From: an uncultured Eubacteriales bacterium | Lineage (GTDB): Bacteria; Bacillota; Clostridia; Oscillospirales; Oscillospiraceae | Direction of reading: 5' to 3' | NCBI GenBank assembly: GCA_900546485.1 | Contig: URDK01000018.1 | Location: forward strand, 1-37,362 | Length of the DNA: 37,362 bases | In this document: in pieces, positions 15,896 through 23,517 of the stretch | How positions within the stretch are numbered: the stretch's first letter is position 1 | How the letters are laid out: every line of letters begins with the position of its first letter | Program-made: the position numbers and the translations under genes | Notes under the pieces: generated by a model | Database searches by the model: none | Told to the model about the DNA's origin: nothing | What the model saw: the letters and a program-made list of their open reading frames with translations, nothing else

Positions 15896-15934
15896 CCCGA
15901 GGCCCGCGGGACCATACGCGGGCTCGGGGTTTTT
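15896..15934 (+). terminator. Intrinsic terminator between the MFS gene and atpB
   Basis: A GC-rich stem (15896-15908 with 15917-15929, one bulged base) is followed by TTTTT (15930-15934). It ends the MFS unit. Only 30 bases separate it from the atpB start, which leaves no room there for a full promoter. Confidence 0.85.
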
Positions 15935-15964
15935 AAACGCATTAAACAGAAGAAGGGATGTGCC

Positions 15965-16810
15965 ATGAAACAAAAAAAGAGCCGCTTCGTGCTCATCTGG
16001 CTGCTGATATGTCTCGTTCTACTGGCGGCGAGCTTTCTCGTGCCTGGCCGGGAAAAGGGCGAGACCATACAGACAGCCATGCGCGACGCCGTGCTGCACG
16101 ACGTGAACCAAATTGATTTTCTTGGTCTGCGCCCGGTGAATCCGGGCTTTATTTCCGCCTTCGTAGTAATGGCGGTGCTGCTGGTCACTGCACTGTGTAT
16201 ACGCATATTCGTCATACCGAGGTTCAAATATGTGCCGGGAAAGTTCCAGCTTGTGCTTGAGCAGCTCGTGGGCATGTTCGATGACCTTGCGAAGACTAAC
16301 AGCCCCTGGCGCAACAGCTTTCTTGGCGCGTATGTCTTCGCTGCCGCGGCCTATATCTTTGTCGGGACGCTTTTCGAGCTTTTCGGCTTCCAAGCTGTTA
16401 CGACGGAGGGGGCATCTGTCGCCCTGCCGGCTCCGCTCTCGGACGTAAATGCCGCAATCATGCTGGGCGTACTATCCTACTGCGTTATCTTTTCCGGTGC
16501 CATTGCCGGGAACGGGATGCGCGGCATAGGCAGTGCGCTCAAGGAGATATCGCTGCTCATATCCATGAGTTTCCGCCTGTTCGGCGCGCTTCTGAGCGGC
16601 CTTCTGGTAACGGAGCTCGTGTACTACTATGTTTCGCTCAGCTATGTAATACCGGTCCTCGTCGGCGTGCTGTTCACGCTGCTGCACGCGGTAATACAGA
16701 GCTACGTTCTCACGATGCTGACGGCCCTGTTCTACGGGGAGATGTCCGAGCCCAAAGAGCGCAAAGTAAAAAGCCGCCCGGCAAACGCCGAACTCGCGGC
16801 CAAGGCTTAA
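15965..16810 (+). CDS. atpB: ATP synthase Fo subunit a
   Basis: This gene encodes the 281-residue stator channel subunit that passes ions to the c ring. The essential arginine is Arg204 in SMSFRLFGALLSG, within the penultimate membrane region. PAPLSDVNAAIMLG (156-169) and HAVIQSYVLTMLTALFYGE (241-259) match conserved helices of the family. An N-terminal hydrophobic segment (8-26) and a positively charged C-terminal tail are also present. The start at 15965 has GAAGGGA upstream; the frame runs open into the preceding terminator and is not used there. It is the first gene of the atp cluster. The asparagine usual after RLFG is replaced by alanine. Confidence 0.93.
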   Translation: MKQKKSRFVLIWLLICLVLLAASFLVPGREKGETIQTAMRDAVLHDVNQIDFLGLRPVNPGFISAFVVMAVLLVTALCIRIFVIPRFKYVPGKFQLVLEQLVGMFDDLAKTNSPWRNSFLGAYVFAAAAYIFVGTLFELFGFQAVTTEGASVALPAPLSDVNAAIMLGVLSYCVIFSGAIAGNGMRGIGSALKEISLLISMSFRLFGALLSGLLVTELVYYYVSLSYVIPVLVGVLFTLLHAVIQSYVLTMLTALFYGEMSEPKERKVKSRPANAELAAKA

Positions 16811-16833
16811 ATCAGATTTTGGAGGTTATTCAA

Positions 16834-17205
16834 ATGAGACTCGCTAAGAGAATTGCCATAGTTGTAATGGTCATTATGACCGCCGCTCTGCTGGCAGCTT
16901 TCGTCTATGCCGACGACGGCGGCACGCTTCCGGCTCAGAGCGCGGCGGAGACGACTGAGAGCGCCGAAAGCGGAGATTCCAGCGTTGGCTTGAAGGCCCT
17001 GGCCGTCGGCATAGCCATCGGCCTCGCAGCTGCAGGCGGCGCAGTCGGCATGGGCATAGTAGGCGGCAAAGCTGCTGACGGCATTTCGCGCCAGCCGGAG
17101 ATGGAGGGCAAGATACGCACCACGCTGATGCTCGACCTTGTGTTCATCGAAACAGCCATAATCTATGCGCTGCTGGTCGTCATACTGGTCATCTTCGTCC
17201 TGTAA
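16834..17205 (+). CDS. atpE: ATP synthase Fo subunit c with N-terminal extension
   Basis: This gene encodes a 123-residue proteolipid that forms the rotor ring. The normal c hairpin occupies about 51-123: first helix rich in Gly and Ala (57-83), polar loop RQPE (86-89) and second helix with the ion-binding Glu106. The first 26 residues look like a signal peptide (basic start, hydrophobic core, AAFVYA before DDGG), followed by a polar stretch of about 25 residues; standard bacterial c subunits are 70-90 residues and lack this. Aligned with the sodium-binding ring of Ilyobacter, Glu106, Thr107 and Tyr111 are kept, but the glutamine ligand is Met73. Coupling ion therefore stays open. The start at 16834 follows GGAGG by eight bases. 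Confidence 0.92.
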   Translation: MRLAKRIAIVVMVIMTAALLAAFVYADDGGTLPAQSAAETTESAESGDSSVGLKALAVGIAIGLAAAGGAVGMGIVGGKAADGISRQPEMEGKIRTTLMLDLVFIETAIIYALLVVILVIFVL

Positions 17206-17217
17206 GGCGGTGAGGAC

Positions 17218-17718
17218 ATGAATATTCCTCTGAATATAGACTGGCAGCAGATACTGCTGCACCTGTTCAACTTTGCCATACTCGCCGGCGGGCTGTATCT
17301 GCTGCTCTACCGGCCTGTGAAGCAGTTTATCGAGCAACGTGAGGAGCATTACAAGTGTATGCGTGACGAGGCGGAGCAGGCCAAAACTCAGGCCGAGCAG
17401 CTCCGGGACGAATATCAGCTCAAACTTTCTGAGGCGGATACAGACATAAGCAGGCGCCGTACCGAGGCAGAGGCCGAGCTTGAAAAGCTGCGCGACGAGC
17501 AGACGAGGGAGGCGAAGCGCGAGGCCGGGGACATACTCAAAAAAGCCAGGGAGGACGCCGAAAATGAGCGGGCAAAGCTCCTGACGAAGGCATCAAGGGA
17601 GCTGGTAGACGCCGCTGTTAGCGCGGCGGAGAAGCTCGCTGCAGGCGAGAATACTGATCCCTACGAGCAGTTCCTTGAGCTGGCCGAGAGGAGGGGCTCT
17701 GATGAGCAGTCAGGCTGA
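17218..17718 (+). CDS. atpF: ATP synthase Fo subunit b
   Basis: This gene encodes the 166-residue peripheral stalk subunit. A single N-terminal membrane segment (about 10-30, ILLHLFNFAILAGGLYLLLY) is followed by a long charged helix of coiled-coil character from 35 to 150, rich in Glu, Lys, Arg and Ala. This length is close to E. coli b (156), so no delta domain is attached here, unlike the b-delta fusions of mycobacteria. It lies 12 bases after atpE, and its last 17 bases overlap the next gene, which points to coupled translation with the delta-alpha protein that it should bind. Confidence 0.92.
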   Translation: MNIPLNIDWQQILLHLFNFAILAGGLYLLLYRPVKQFIEQREEHYKCMRDEAEQAKTQAEQLRDEYQLKLSEADTDISRRRTEAEAELEKLRDEQTREAKREAGDILKKAREDAENERAKLLTKASRELVDAAVSAAEKLAAGENTDPYEQFLELAERRGSDEQSG

Positions 17719-19453
17719 GTTCAGGGCGGTCCTGAGAGGCGTCACGCCGCCGGACGAGAACCAGAAAGAGCGGCTGCTGGCCTTCCTGAAGCGCCGCTAC
17801 GGCGGAGACTTCACCCTCGAATGGGTGCTTGACGAGAGCGTCAGGGGAGGTTTCGTGCTGGAGGCCGGCGCGGACGTTTACGACTGGAGCCTTGAGGGCA
17901 GAATGCGCCAGCTCCGTGAGCGCATGGACAGCATCAAAGCCTCGGCTGAGAATGTCATCCCCCTCATACGCGAAGCAGCAGAGAACTGGACGCCCCGGCT
18001 CATACCCGAGGAGATAGGCCATGTCGTCTCTGTCGGCGACCAGATAGCGACGGTGTCGGGGCTGGAAAAGGCGGCCTACGGCGAGATACTGCTCTTTCCT
18101 TCGGGTGTGAAGGGCATGGTGCAGGAGCTGCGTGAGGACTCACTGGGCTGCATCCTCTTCGGCGGCGACGAGGAGGTCTCCGAGGGCAGCGAGGTGCGTA
18201 GAAGCGGCAAGGTGGCCGGCATACCCGTCGGCGACGCATTCCTGGGCAGGGTCATAGACGCTCTTGGCACGCCCATAGACGGTAGGGGGGAGATATTCTC
18301 CGAGGAATACCGTCCCATTGAAGCCGCGGCGCCGCAGATAATTGACAGAAAACCCGTGGACAGACCCCTTGAAACCGGCATTCTGGCCATAGACTCCATG
18401 TTCCCGATAGGCCGTGGCCAGCGCGAACTGATAATAGGCGACCGTCAGACAGGCAAAACGGCGCTGGCACTGGATACGATACTTAATCAAAAAGGCAAGG
18501 ACGTTGTCTGCATATATGTAGCAATCGGCCAGAAGGCCAGCTCCGTGGCCCAGGTGGTACAGACGCTGGAAAACTACGGGGCGCTGAACTACTCCATAGT
18601 CGTCAGCGCCGCGGCCAGCGACTCGGCCACGCTGCAATACATCGCGCCTTACGCGGCCTGCGCGCTGGGCGAGTATTTCATGGACAAGGGCCGCGATGTG
18701 CTCATCGTCTACGATGACCTTTCCAAGCACGCCATAGCCTACCGTGCTCTGAGCCTTCTGCTGGGGCGCTCGCCCGGGCGCGAGGCATATCCGGGAGACG
18801 TATTCTACCTGCACTCCAGGCTGCTTGAGCGCTCGGCGCAGCTCTCAGAGGCTCGCGGCGGAGGCAGCATGACCGCCCTGCCCATAGTGGAGACCCAGGC
18901 CGGCGATGTCTCGGCATACATTCCGACCAACATTATTTCCATCACCGACGGGCAGATCTTCCTTGAGAGCGAGCTGTTCTTCTCGGGCCAGCGTCCGGCC
19001 GTAAACGTCGGCCTCTCCGTGTCCCGCGTGGGCGGCGACGCGCAGACAAAGGCCATGAAAAAGTCCGCGGGTTCGCTGAGAATAGAGCTTGCACAATATC
19101 GCGAGATGGAGGTCTTCACCCAGTTTTCCAGCGACCTTGACGAGCTCACGCGTAGACAGCTGACCTATGGTCAGGGGCTTATGCGTCTCATGCGCCAGCC
19201 TCAGTACAGGCCTATGAGCCAGCACGAGGAAGTAGTGCTGCTCACAGCAGCGCTGGGCCATGTCTTCCAGGATATGCCCGTTAAAGAGCTCGAGAGCTTC
19301 CGCAGGGACTTCCTGGACGAGATAGAGCGCAGCTGCCGTGACATCTGCACCGCCATCGACAAGACGGGGCAACTGGACGATGAGGATAGGAATACTATAC
19401 TTGAGCGGGCCAGAGCTTTCACCAGCAGCTGGCTCGAAACCGGGGTGAGCTGA
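17702..19453 (+). CDS. atpA: ATP synthase F1 alpha subunit with fused delta C-terminal domain
   Basis: This gene encodes 583 residues, about 80 more than standard alpha. Residues 1-75 match the C-terminal domain of the delta (OSCP) subunit: a short helical part, then DESVRGGFVLEAGADVYDWS (44-63) and EGRMRQLRERM (65-75). A complete alpha subunit follows: an N-terminal helix (81-97), VSVGDQIATVSGL (109-121), P-loop GDRQTGKT (246-253), and later SRVGGDAQTKAMKK with the alpha C-terminal domain. No delta N-terminal domain, which normally clamps the alpha N-terminus, exists in the cluster, so the fusion seems to replace that contact covalently. ATG 17702 has a GGAGGGG site and overlaps atpF. Another ATG at 17675 is less well placed. 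The fusion is read directly; its structural meaning is inference. Confidence 0.94.
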   Translation: MSSQAEFRAVLRGVTPPDENQKERLLAFLKRRYGGDFTLEWVLDESVRGGFVLEAGADVYDWSLEGRMRQLRERMDSIKASAENVIPLIREAAENWTPRLIPEEIGHVVSVGDQIATVSGLEKAAYGEILLFPSGVKGMVQELREDSLGCILFGGDEEVSEGSEVRRSGKVAGIPVGDAFLGRVIDALGTPIDGRGEIFSEEYRPIEAAAPQIIDRKPVDRPLETGILAIDSMFPIGRGQRELIIGDRQTGKTALALDTILNQKGKDVVCIYVAIGQKASSVAQVVQTLENYGALNYSIVVSAAASDSATLQYIAPYAACALGEYFMDKGRDVLIVYDDLSKHAIAYRALSLLLGRSPGREAYPGDVFYLHSRLLERSAQLSEARGGGSMTALPIVETQAGDVSAYIPTNIISITDGQIFLESELFFSGQRPAVNVGLSVSRVGGDAQTKAMKKSAGSLRIELAQYREMEVFTQFSSDLDELTRRQLTYGQGLMRLMRQPQYRPMSQHEEVVLLTAALGHVFQDMPVKELESFRRDFLDEIERSCRDICTAIDKTGQLDDEDRNTILERARAFTSSWLETGVS

Positions 19454-19455
19454 GA

Positions 19456-20364
19456 ATGGCCAATACCGCGGAAATAAAATCGAGGATAAGCAGCGTTCAG
19501 CAGACACAGAAGATTACGAATGCAATGTACCTCATAGCGTCCACAAAGCTGCGCCGAGCCAGAAACGAGCTTGAACAGACGCGTCCCTATTTCGAGGCAC
19601 TGCGCAGCGAGATAAAGCGCGTGTTCCGTACGGTCAATGACATAGACAGCCGCTATTTCTACCCGCCTGACCGGGAGCCGGAGCTGGGCGGCACCTACGG
19701 CTGCCTTGTGATAACGGCTGACAAGGGCCTCGCCGGCGCCTATAACCAGAATGTGCTGCGCGAAGCCCAGAAGCTGCTCGAGGACCATGAGGACGCTAAA
19801 CTCTTTGTTGTCGGTGAGTATGGCAGACGCTATTTCAGCCAGCATCACATACCTATAGAGCGTATGTTCCTCTATACGGCGCAGAATCCGACGCTGGAGC
19901 GAGCAAGGGAGATAAGTGGGCTGCTGCTTGACCAGTACGACGCGGGCCTGCTGAAAAAGATATTTGTAGTCTATACGGACATGGAAAACGGCATGAATAC
20001 CCGCGCCCGCTCGACACGGCTGCTGCCCTTTCACAGAACGTATTTTGCCCCGCCGGAGAAGGAAAAGAAGATAGAGACGCCCTTCGAGTTCGAGCCCTCG
20101 TTGCAAGTAGTGCTTGACGGTATAATGCGCAGCTACCTGACGGGCTTCATATACAGCGCGTTAATAGACAGCTTCTGCAGCGAGCAGCAGGCCCGCATGA
20201 CGGCCATGGACTCGGCGAACCGCAACGCTGAGGAGCTGCTGGGCAGCCTGTCACTGGAATATAACCGGGTGCGCCAGGCCGCAATAACGCAGGAGATAAC
20301 CGAGGTAACGGCCGGAGCGAGGGCGCAGAGGAAAAGCGGAAAAAAGAAGGTGCAGACAACATGA
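19456..20364 (+). CDS. atpG: ATP synthase F1 gamma subunit
   Basis: This gene encodes the 302-residue central rotor shaft. The N-terminal coiled-coil half is clear (EIKSRISSVQQTQKITNAMY at 6-25), as are the central ITADKGLAGAYN segment and the C-terminal half SEQQARMTAMDSANRNAEEL. The Rossmann-like middle is slightly longer than usual, with an insertion near 60-75 and a basic tail (RKSGKKK). It starts two bases after the alpha stop and its ATGA overlaps the beta start. Nothing else is unusual. Confidence 0.95.
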   Translation: MANTAEIKSRISSVQQTQKITNAMYLIASTKLRRARNELEQTRPYFEALRSEIKRVFRTVNDIDSRYFYPPDREPELGGTYGCLVITADKGLAGAYNQNVLREAQKLLEDHEDAKLFVVGEYGRRYFSQHHIPIERMFLYTAQNPTLERAREISGLLLDQYDAGLLKKIFVVYTDMENGMNTRARSTRLLPFHRTYFAPPEKEKKIETPFEFEPSLQVVLDGIMRSYLTGFIYSALIDSFCSEQQARMTAMDSANRNAEELLGSLSLEYNRVRQAAITQEITEVTAGARAQRKSGKKKVQTT

Positions 20365-21761
20365 ATTACGGAAATATCGTGCAGGTATCCGGACCGGTGG
20401 TGGATGTTCGTTTTGCGCATGGGCAACTGCCCAAAATGCGCGAGGCACTGAGCGTATCCATTGACGGCGGTGTGCGCGTCATGGAGGTGGCGCAGCATAT
20501 TGGCAACGACACCGTCCGCTGCGCCATGCTTGCGCCCAGTGACGGGCTGTCGAGAGGTATGCAGGTAGCAGCCGCGGGGGAGAGCATCACCGTGCCGGTT
20601 GGCAAAGCAACACTGGGACGTATGTTTAACGTACTCGGAGAGCCGATAGACGGCGGCATGCCGCTGACAGATGCTGTACCTCGGCGCAGTATTTATCGAA
20701 AACCGCCGAAGTTCGAGGCGCAGAAACCGGTGGGTGAGATACTTGAGACAGGCATAAAAGTCATAGACCTGCTCGAGCCCTACCCCAAGGGCGGCAAAAT
20801 CGGTCTCTTCGGCGGCGCGGGCGTGGGCAAGACCGTGCTCATACAGGAGCTTATCCACAACGTGGCCATGGAGCACAACGGCTATTCTGTGTTCACCGGT
20901 GTCGGCGAGCGCAGCCGCGAGGGCAACGACCTCTGGAACGAGATGCAGGGCAGCGGCGTCGCGGATAAGACGGCGCTGGTGTTCGGGCAGATGAACGAAT
21001 CGCCAGGCGTGCGTATGCGCGTCGCTCTCTCGGGCCTCACGATGGCGGAGTATTTCAGAGACAGCGAGCACAGGGACGTGCTGCTGTTCATAGACAACAT
21101 CTTCCGCTTTGTGCAGGCGGGCAGCGAGGTCTCGACCCTGCTCGGACGCATGCCCTCTGCCGTCGGCTACCAGCCCACGCTGGCAAACGAGATGGGCGAG
21201 CTGCAAGAGCGAATAGCCTCGACGCGCGACGGCTCCGTCACCTCGGTGCAGGCGGTCTACGTCCCGGCGGACGATCTGACCGACCCGGCCACGGCCACGA
21301 CCTTCACGCACCTGGACGCCACCACCGTCCTGAGCCGCAAGGTCGCCGAGCAGGGCATCTACCCGGCAGTCGACCCACTGCAGTCCAGCTCAAGGCTGCT
21401 CGAGCCCGACAAAGTGGGTGAGGAACACTACCGCATAGCACGAAGCGTGCAGGAAATACTAGAAAAGTACAGCGAGCTTCAGGACATCATCGCCATACTG
21501 GGCATGGACGAGCTCAGCGACGAGGACAGGACGACGGTCATGCGCGCCCGTAAGATACAGCGCTTCCTGGCCCAGCCCATGCACGTTGCGGAGAAGTTCA
21601 CGACGAATCCCGGCGTTTACGTCCCGCTTCGTGAGACCCTGCGCGGCTTCGGAGCCATCGTAAGCGGCGAGATGGACGAGTACCCCGAGGCGGCGTTTTT
21701 CAACGTCGGCACGATAGACGACGTGAAGCGCAAAGCTGAGAGCATGGAGGCGGGCAGCTGA
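20361..21761 (+). CDS. atpD: ATP synthase F1 beta subunit
   Basis: This gene encodes the 466-residue catalytic subunit, of normal length. The P-loop GGAGVGKT (151-158), the catalytic GVGERSREGNDL segment, the Walker-B stretch VLLFIDNIFRF, the beta signature PSAVGYQPTLA and the DELSDED region near the C-terminus are all present. It makes ATP at the interface with alpha. It overlaps gamma by four bases (ATGA) and its stop overlaps the epsilon start (TGATG), so the F1 genes are translationally coupled. Confidence 0.97.
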   Translation: MNYGNIVQVSGPVVDVRFAHGQLPKMREALSVSIDGGVRVMEVAQHIGNDTVRCAMLAPSDGLSRGMQVAAAGESITVPVGKATLGRMFNVLGEPIDGGMPLTDAVPRRSIYRKPPKFEAQKPVGEILETGIKVIDLLEPYPKGGKIGLFGGAGVGKTVLIQELIHNVAMEHNGYSVFTGVGERSREGNDLWNEMQGSGVADKTALVFGQMNESPGVRMRVALSGLTMAEYFRDSEHRDVLLFIDNIFRFVQAGSEVSTLLGRMPSAVGYQPTLANEMGELQERIASTRDGSVTSVQAVYVPADDLTDPATATTFTHLDATTVLSRKVAEQGIYPAVDPLQSSSRLLEPDKVGEEHYRIARSVQEILEKYSELQDIIAILGMDELSDEDRTTVMRARKIQRFLAQPMHVAEKFTTNPGVYVPLRETLRGFGAIVSGEMDEYPEAAFFNVGTIDDVKRKAESMEAGS

Positions 21762-22171
21762 TGGAGCCCTTCAATGTGACTATTCTCGCCTCAGACCACC
21801 CCTTCTACAAGGGAGTGTGTTATGCCCTGACTATACCTACGCCCGGTGGGATTTACGGCATACAGGCGCATCACAGCAACACGATAGCAGGAATAGTGCC
21901 AGGCACCCTGCGCTATCAGACGGAGGCGGACAAGGTGCTCGAGGCTGCTGTCTCCGGCGGTATCGCCAAGGTGGAAAACGGAGAGGTGCTGATACTCGTG
22001 GACACTGCGGAACGCCCGGAGGAGATAGATATAATGCGCGCCAGGCGCAACGCGGACGCGGCGAAGGAGGCCCTGCTGCAAAAGCGGAGCATACAGGAAT
22101 ACCGCTCCGCCCAGGCCGCCCTCGCCCGCGCTATAAGCCGCCTGAGAGTAAAGCACAGCGAGAACATATAA
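21761..22171 (+). CDS. atpC: ATP synthase F1 epsilon subunit
   Basis: This gene encodes the 136-residue epsilon subunit that sits on the rotor. The N-terminal beta sandwich (about 1-85) has the typical pattern GGIYGIQAHHSNTIAGIVPG (29-48) and SGGIAKVENGEVLILVDTAE. The C-terminal helical hairpin covers about 90-130 (MRARRNADAAKEAL, SAQAALARAISRLRV) and can inhibit hydrolysis in relatives. It is the last gene of the cluster and is followed five bases later by a strong terminator. Confidence 0.94.
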   Translation: MEPFNVTILASDHPFYKGVCYALTIPTPGGIYGIQAHHSNTIAGIVPGTLRYQTEADKVLEAAVSGGIAKVENGEVLILVDTAERPEEIDIMRARRNADAAKEALLQKRSIQEYRSAQAALARAISRLRVKHSENI

Positions 22172-22175
22172 AAAG

Positions 22176-22203
22176 CGGAAGCCCGCCGTGGCTTCCGTTT
22201 TTT
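22176..22203 (+). terminator. Terminator of the atp operon
   Basis: CGGAAGCC (22176-22183) and GGCTTCCG (22190-22197) pair around a 6-base loop, followed by TTTTTT. It lies just after the atpC stop. Confidence 0.9.
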
Positions 22204-22273
22204 ACCGCGGCCATGGAGACTGGATGTGCGCTGCTGGTGCCCTAGCAGTTGCCGGCGGCCTTACATATAATGC

Positions 22274-22309
22274 AAAACCCGGAGCACCCTGCAGGATGCT
22301 CCGGGTTTT
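22274..22309. terminator. Terminator of the B3/B4-domain gene, bidirectional
   Basis: A perfect 13-bp stem (22274-22286 with 22297-22309) starts with AAAA and ends with TTTT. The 10-base loop holds the palindrome CCTGCAGG. It lies five bases beyond the stop of the leftward gene at 22315 and can also back up the atp terminator. Confidence 0.88.
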
Positions 22310-22314
22310 CGTTT

Positions 22315-22974
22315 TCAGAATACAGCGGACTCAATCACGGCCTCGGGAGCCAGAACTCCTACATAGCGGCGGAGCGAATCAATAGCTCGCTCTATGACCT
22401 CCGGGGGCAAACCGGGGGTGCCAAAGACGGGATAAAACACCCTGCGGCTCTCGGGGCGGGCGCAGGTGCGGTCATCAGCACCGGCTATCTCACTGAAAAT
22501 GATACCCATGCCGTCCCGGGCACAGAAGTCGCCGGGATAGGTGTGCAGTTCAAAGCCTCGCATGCCGGGGAAGGTGGTCCTGTCCGTGCTGATATAGAGC
22601 TCCACGTCGCCGGAGATGTAATCGATGTCGTGCGTGCCGGAGAGAACGTGAGACGTGAGCTCCAGCAGATACGGGACGTCGGTCACGGGGTTGTGCCCGG
22701 GTATGCCCGCGCCCTTTATAACTGCGGATTCAAACTGCAAAACGACGGGGAAGGTCTTTTTGAACTTCTTGAAAAAGCGGAAATACGGGTTCTCACCGAA
22801 TACCGCCTTGCGCTCGTACGGCTCAAAGGCTGCGCGCACCGCGGCAAGCTCGCTCTCAGCCAGAGCGTAAAACTCCCGCTCGTGCCAGGACTCAGGCTCA
22901 GGATAGCCGACCTCAACTACCCCAAAGGGAATGTCTACCCCGGTGAGCGAGGCGTCTTTTGTGTAATGCAGCAT
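22315..22974 (-). CDS. Stand-alone B3/B4 tRNA-binding-domain protein
   Basis: This gene encodes a soluble 219-residue protein. The central region resembles the B3/B4 domain of phenylalanyl-tRNA synthetase beta, the editing domain: PVVLQFESAVIKGAGIPGHNPVTD followed by HDIDYISGDVELYIS, and then a GFELHTYPGDFCARDGMGIIF part. Free-standing B3/B4 proteins are widespread in bacteria and are suspected to edit or bind tRNA or amino acids; their role is poorly known. The start at 22974 follows GGGAGA. The gene is alone in its transcription unit, with its own promoter (23013-23042) and terminator. The domain call rests on pattern memory rather than an alignment, so it is less certain than its neighbours. 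Confidence 0.7.
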   Translation of the reverse strand: MLHYTKDASLTGVDIPFGVVEVGYPEPESWHEREFYALAESELAAVRAAFEPYERKAVFGENPYFRFFKKFKKTFPVVLQFESAVIKGAGIPGHNPVTDVPYLLELTSHVLSGTHDIDYISGDVELYISTDRTTFPGMRGFELHTYPGDFCARDGMGIIFSEIAGADDRTCARPESRRVFYPVFGTPGLPPEVIERAIDSLRRYVGVLAPEAVIESAVF

Positions 22975-23012
22975 TACGGCTCATCTCCCAACATAGTGTC
23001 ATCTAAAAATAC

Positions 23013-23042
23013 AATATAGCAACGATCTGTACTGGATGTCAA
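23013..23042 (-). promoter_or_regulatory. Promoter of the B3/B4-domain gene
   Basis: Read leftward, TTGACA (23042-23037), 18 bases and TATATT (23018-23013) form a good sigma-70-type promoter. It is back to back with the arsR promoter, only 12 bases apart. Confidence 0.75.
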
Positions 23043-23054
23043 CCGGTGAAGCTA

Positions 23055-23083
23055 TTGACAAAGAGAGGCCTGTTGCGTATAAT
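23055..23083 (+). promoter_or_regulatory. Promoter of arsR, perfect consensus
   Basis: TTGACA (23055-23060), exactly 17 bases and TATAAT (23078-23083) match the housekeeping consensus at every position. Such a strong promoter is usual where a repressor controls it. Confidence 0.92.
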
Positions 23084-23086
23084 AAA

Positions 23087-23108
23087 CACATCAAAATAAT
23101 TTGATGTG
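23087..23108. promoter_or_regulatory. ArsR operator 1
   Basis: CACATCAAA and TTTGATGTG form a perfect inverted repeat around ATAA. It contains the classic ArsR pattern ATCAA-N6-TTGAT (23090-23105). It lies just downstream of the arsR -10 box. Confidence 0.88.
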
Positions 23109-23118
23109 AGGTGAGAGC

Positions 23119-23433
23119 GTGGACGCTGCGTATCAGGAGCAGGCGAGGGTGTTCAAGGCGCTGTGCGACCCTAAGCGGTTGGCGATACTTGAGCAGCTCA
23201 GGAGCGGTGAGAAGTGTGCCTGCGTGCTGCTCGAGCCTATGGACCTGACGCAGTCAGGCCTATCCTACCACATGAAGATACTCTGCGACTCGGGGCTTGT
23301 GATCAGCCGCCAGGAGGGGAAGTGGACCCACTACCGACTCAGTCCGGAGGGGCGGGAGCGCGCGATTGAGCTGCTCAAAACACTTACCACACCCACGACA
23401 GAGCATGGAGAGTGCTCTTGCTGCGGTGAATAG
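23119..23433 (+). CDS. arsR: ArsR-family metalloid-responsive repressor
   Basis: This gene encodes a 104-residue winged-helix repressor. The metal-binding pair Cys33 and Cys35 (GEKCACVLLE) lies at the start of the recognition region, as in arsenite- and antimonite-sensing ArsR proteins. The helix-turn-helix is at about 43-62 (LTQSGLSYHMKILCDSGLV), and the wing has REGKW-type residues (QEGKWTHYRL). A further Cys cluster, CSCCGE, ends the protein. The start codon is GTG at 23119 after GAGGTGA. Operators of the known ATCAA-N6-TTGAT type lie before it and before the permease, so it controls both itself and the following genes. Confidence 0.92.
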   Translation: MDAAYQEQARVFKALCDPKRLAILEQLRSGEKCACVLLEPMDLTQSGLSYHMKILCDSGLVISRQEGKWTHYRLSPEGRERAIELLKTLTTPTTEHGECSCCGE

Positions 23434-23459
23434 ACGCCATTCCTCAAGGAATGGCGTTT
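23434..23459 (+). terminator. Hairpin after arsR, weak terminator or attenuator
   Basis: A perfect 10-bp stem (23434-23443 with 23448-23457) with a TCAA loop is followed by only a few T bases. It begins directly after the arsR stop and may lower readthrough into the permease genes. Confidence 0.6.
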
Positions 23460-23470
23460 GCTTGGAGAAA

Positions 23471-23489
23471 CACATCAAAAAATCTTGAT
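23471..23489. promoter_or_regulatory. ArsR operator 2, upstream of the permease
   Basis: ATCAA (23474-23478), six bases and TTGAT (23485-23489) repeat the arrangement of operator 1, and CACATCAAAA is shared at the left. It lies about 30 bases before the permease start, so the downstream genes probably have a second repressed promoter. Confidence 0.75.
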
Positions 23490-23517
23490 ATTATATGACC
23501 GAAGGGGAGACACTCAT

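Noticed and set aside
17218..17718. b-delta fusion as in mycobacteria
   Set aside because: The b protein is 166 residues and ends after its coiled coil. The delta sequence is instead on the following alpha protein.
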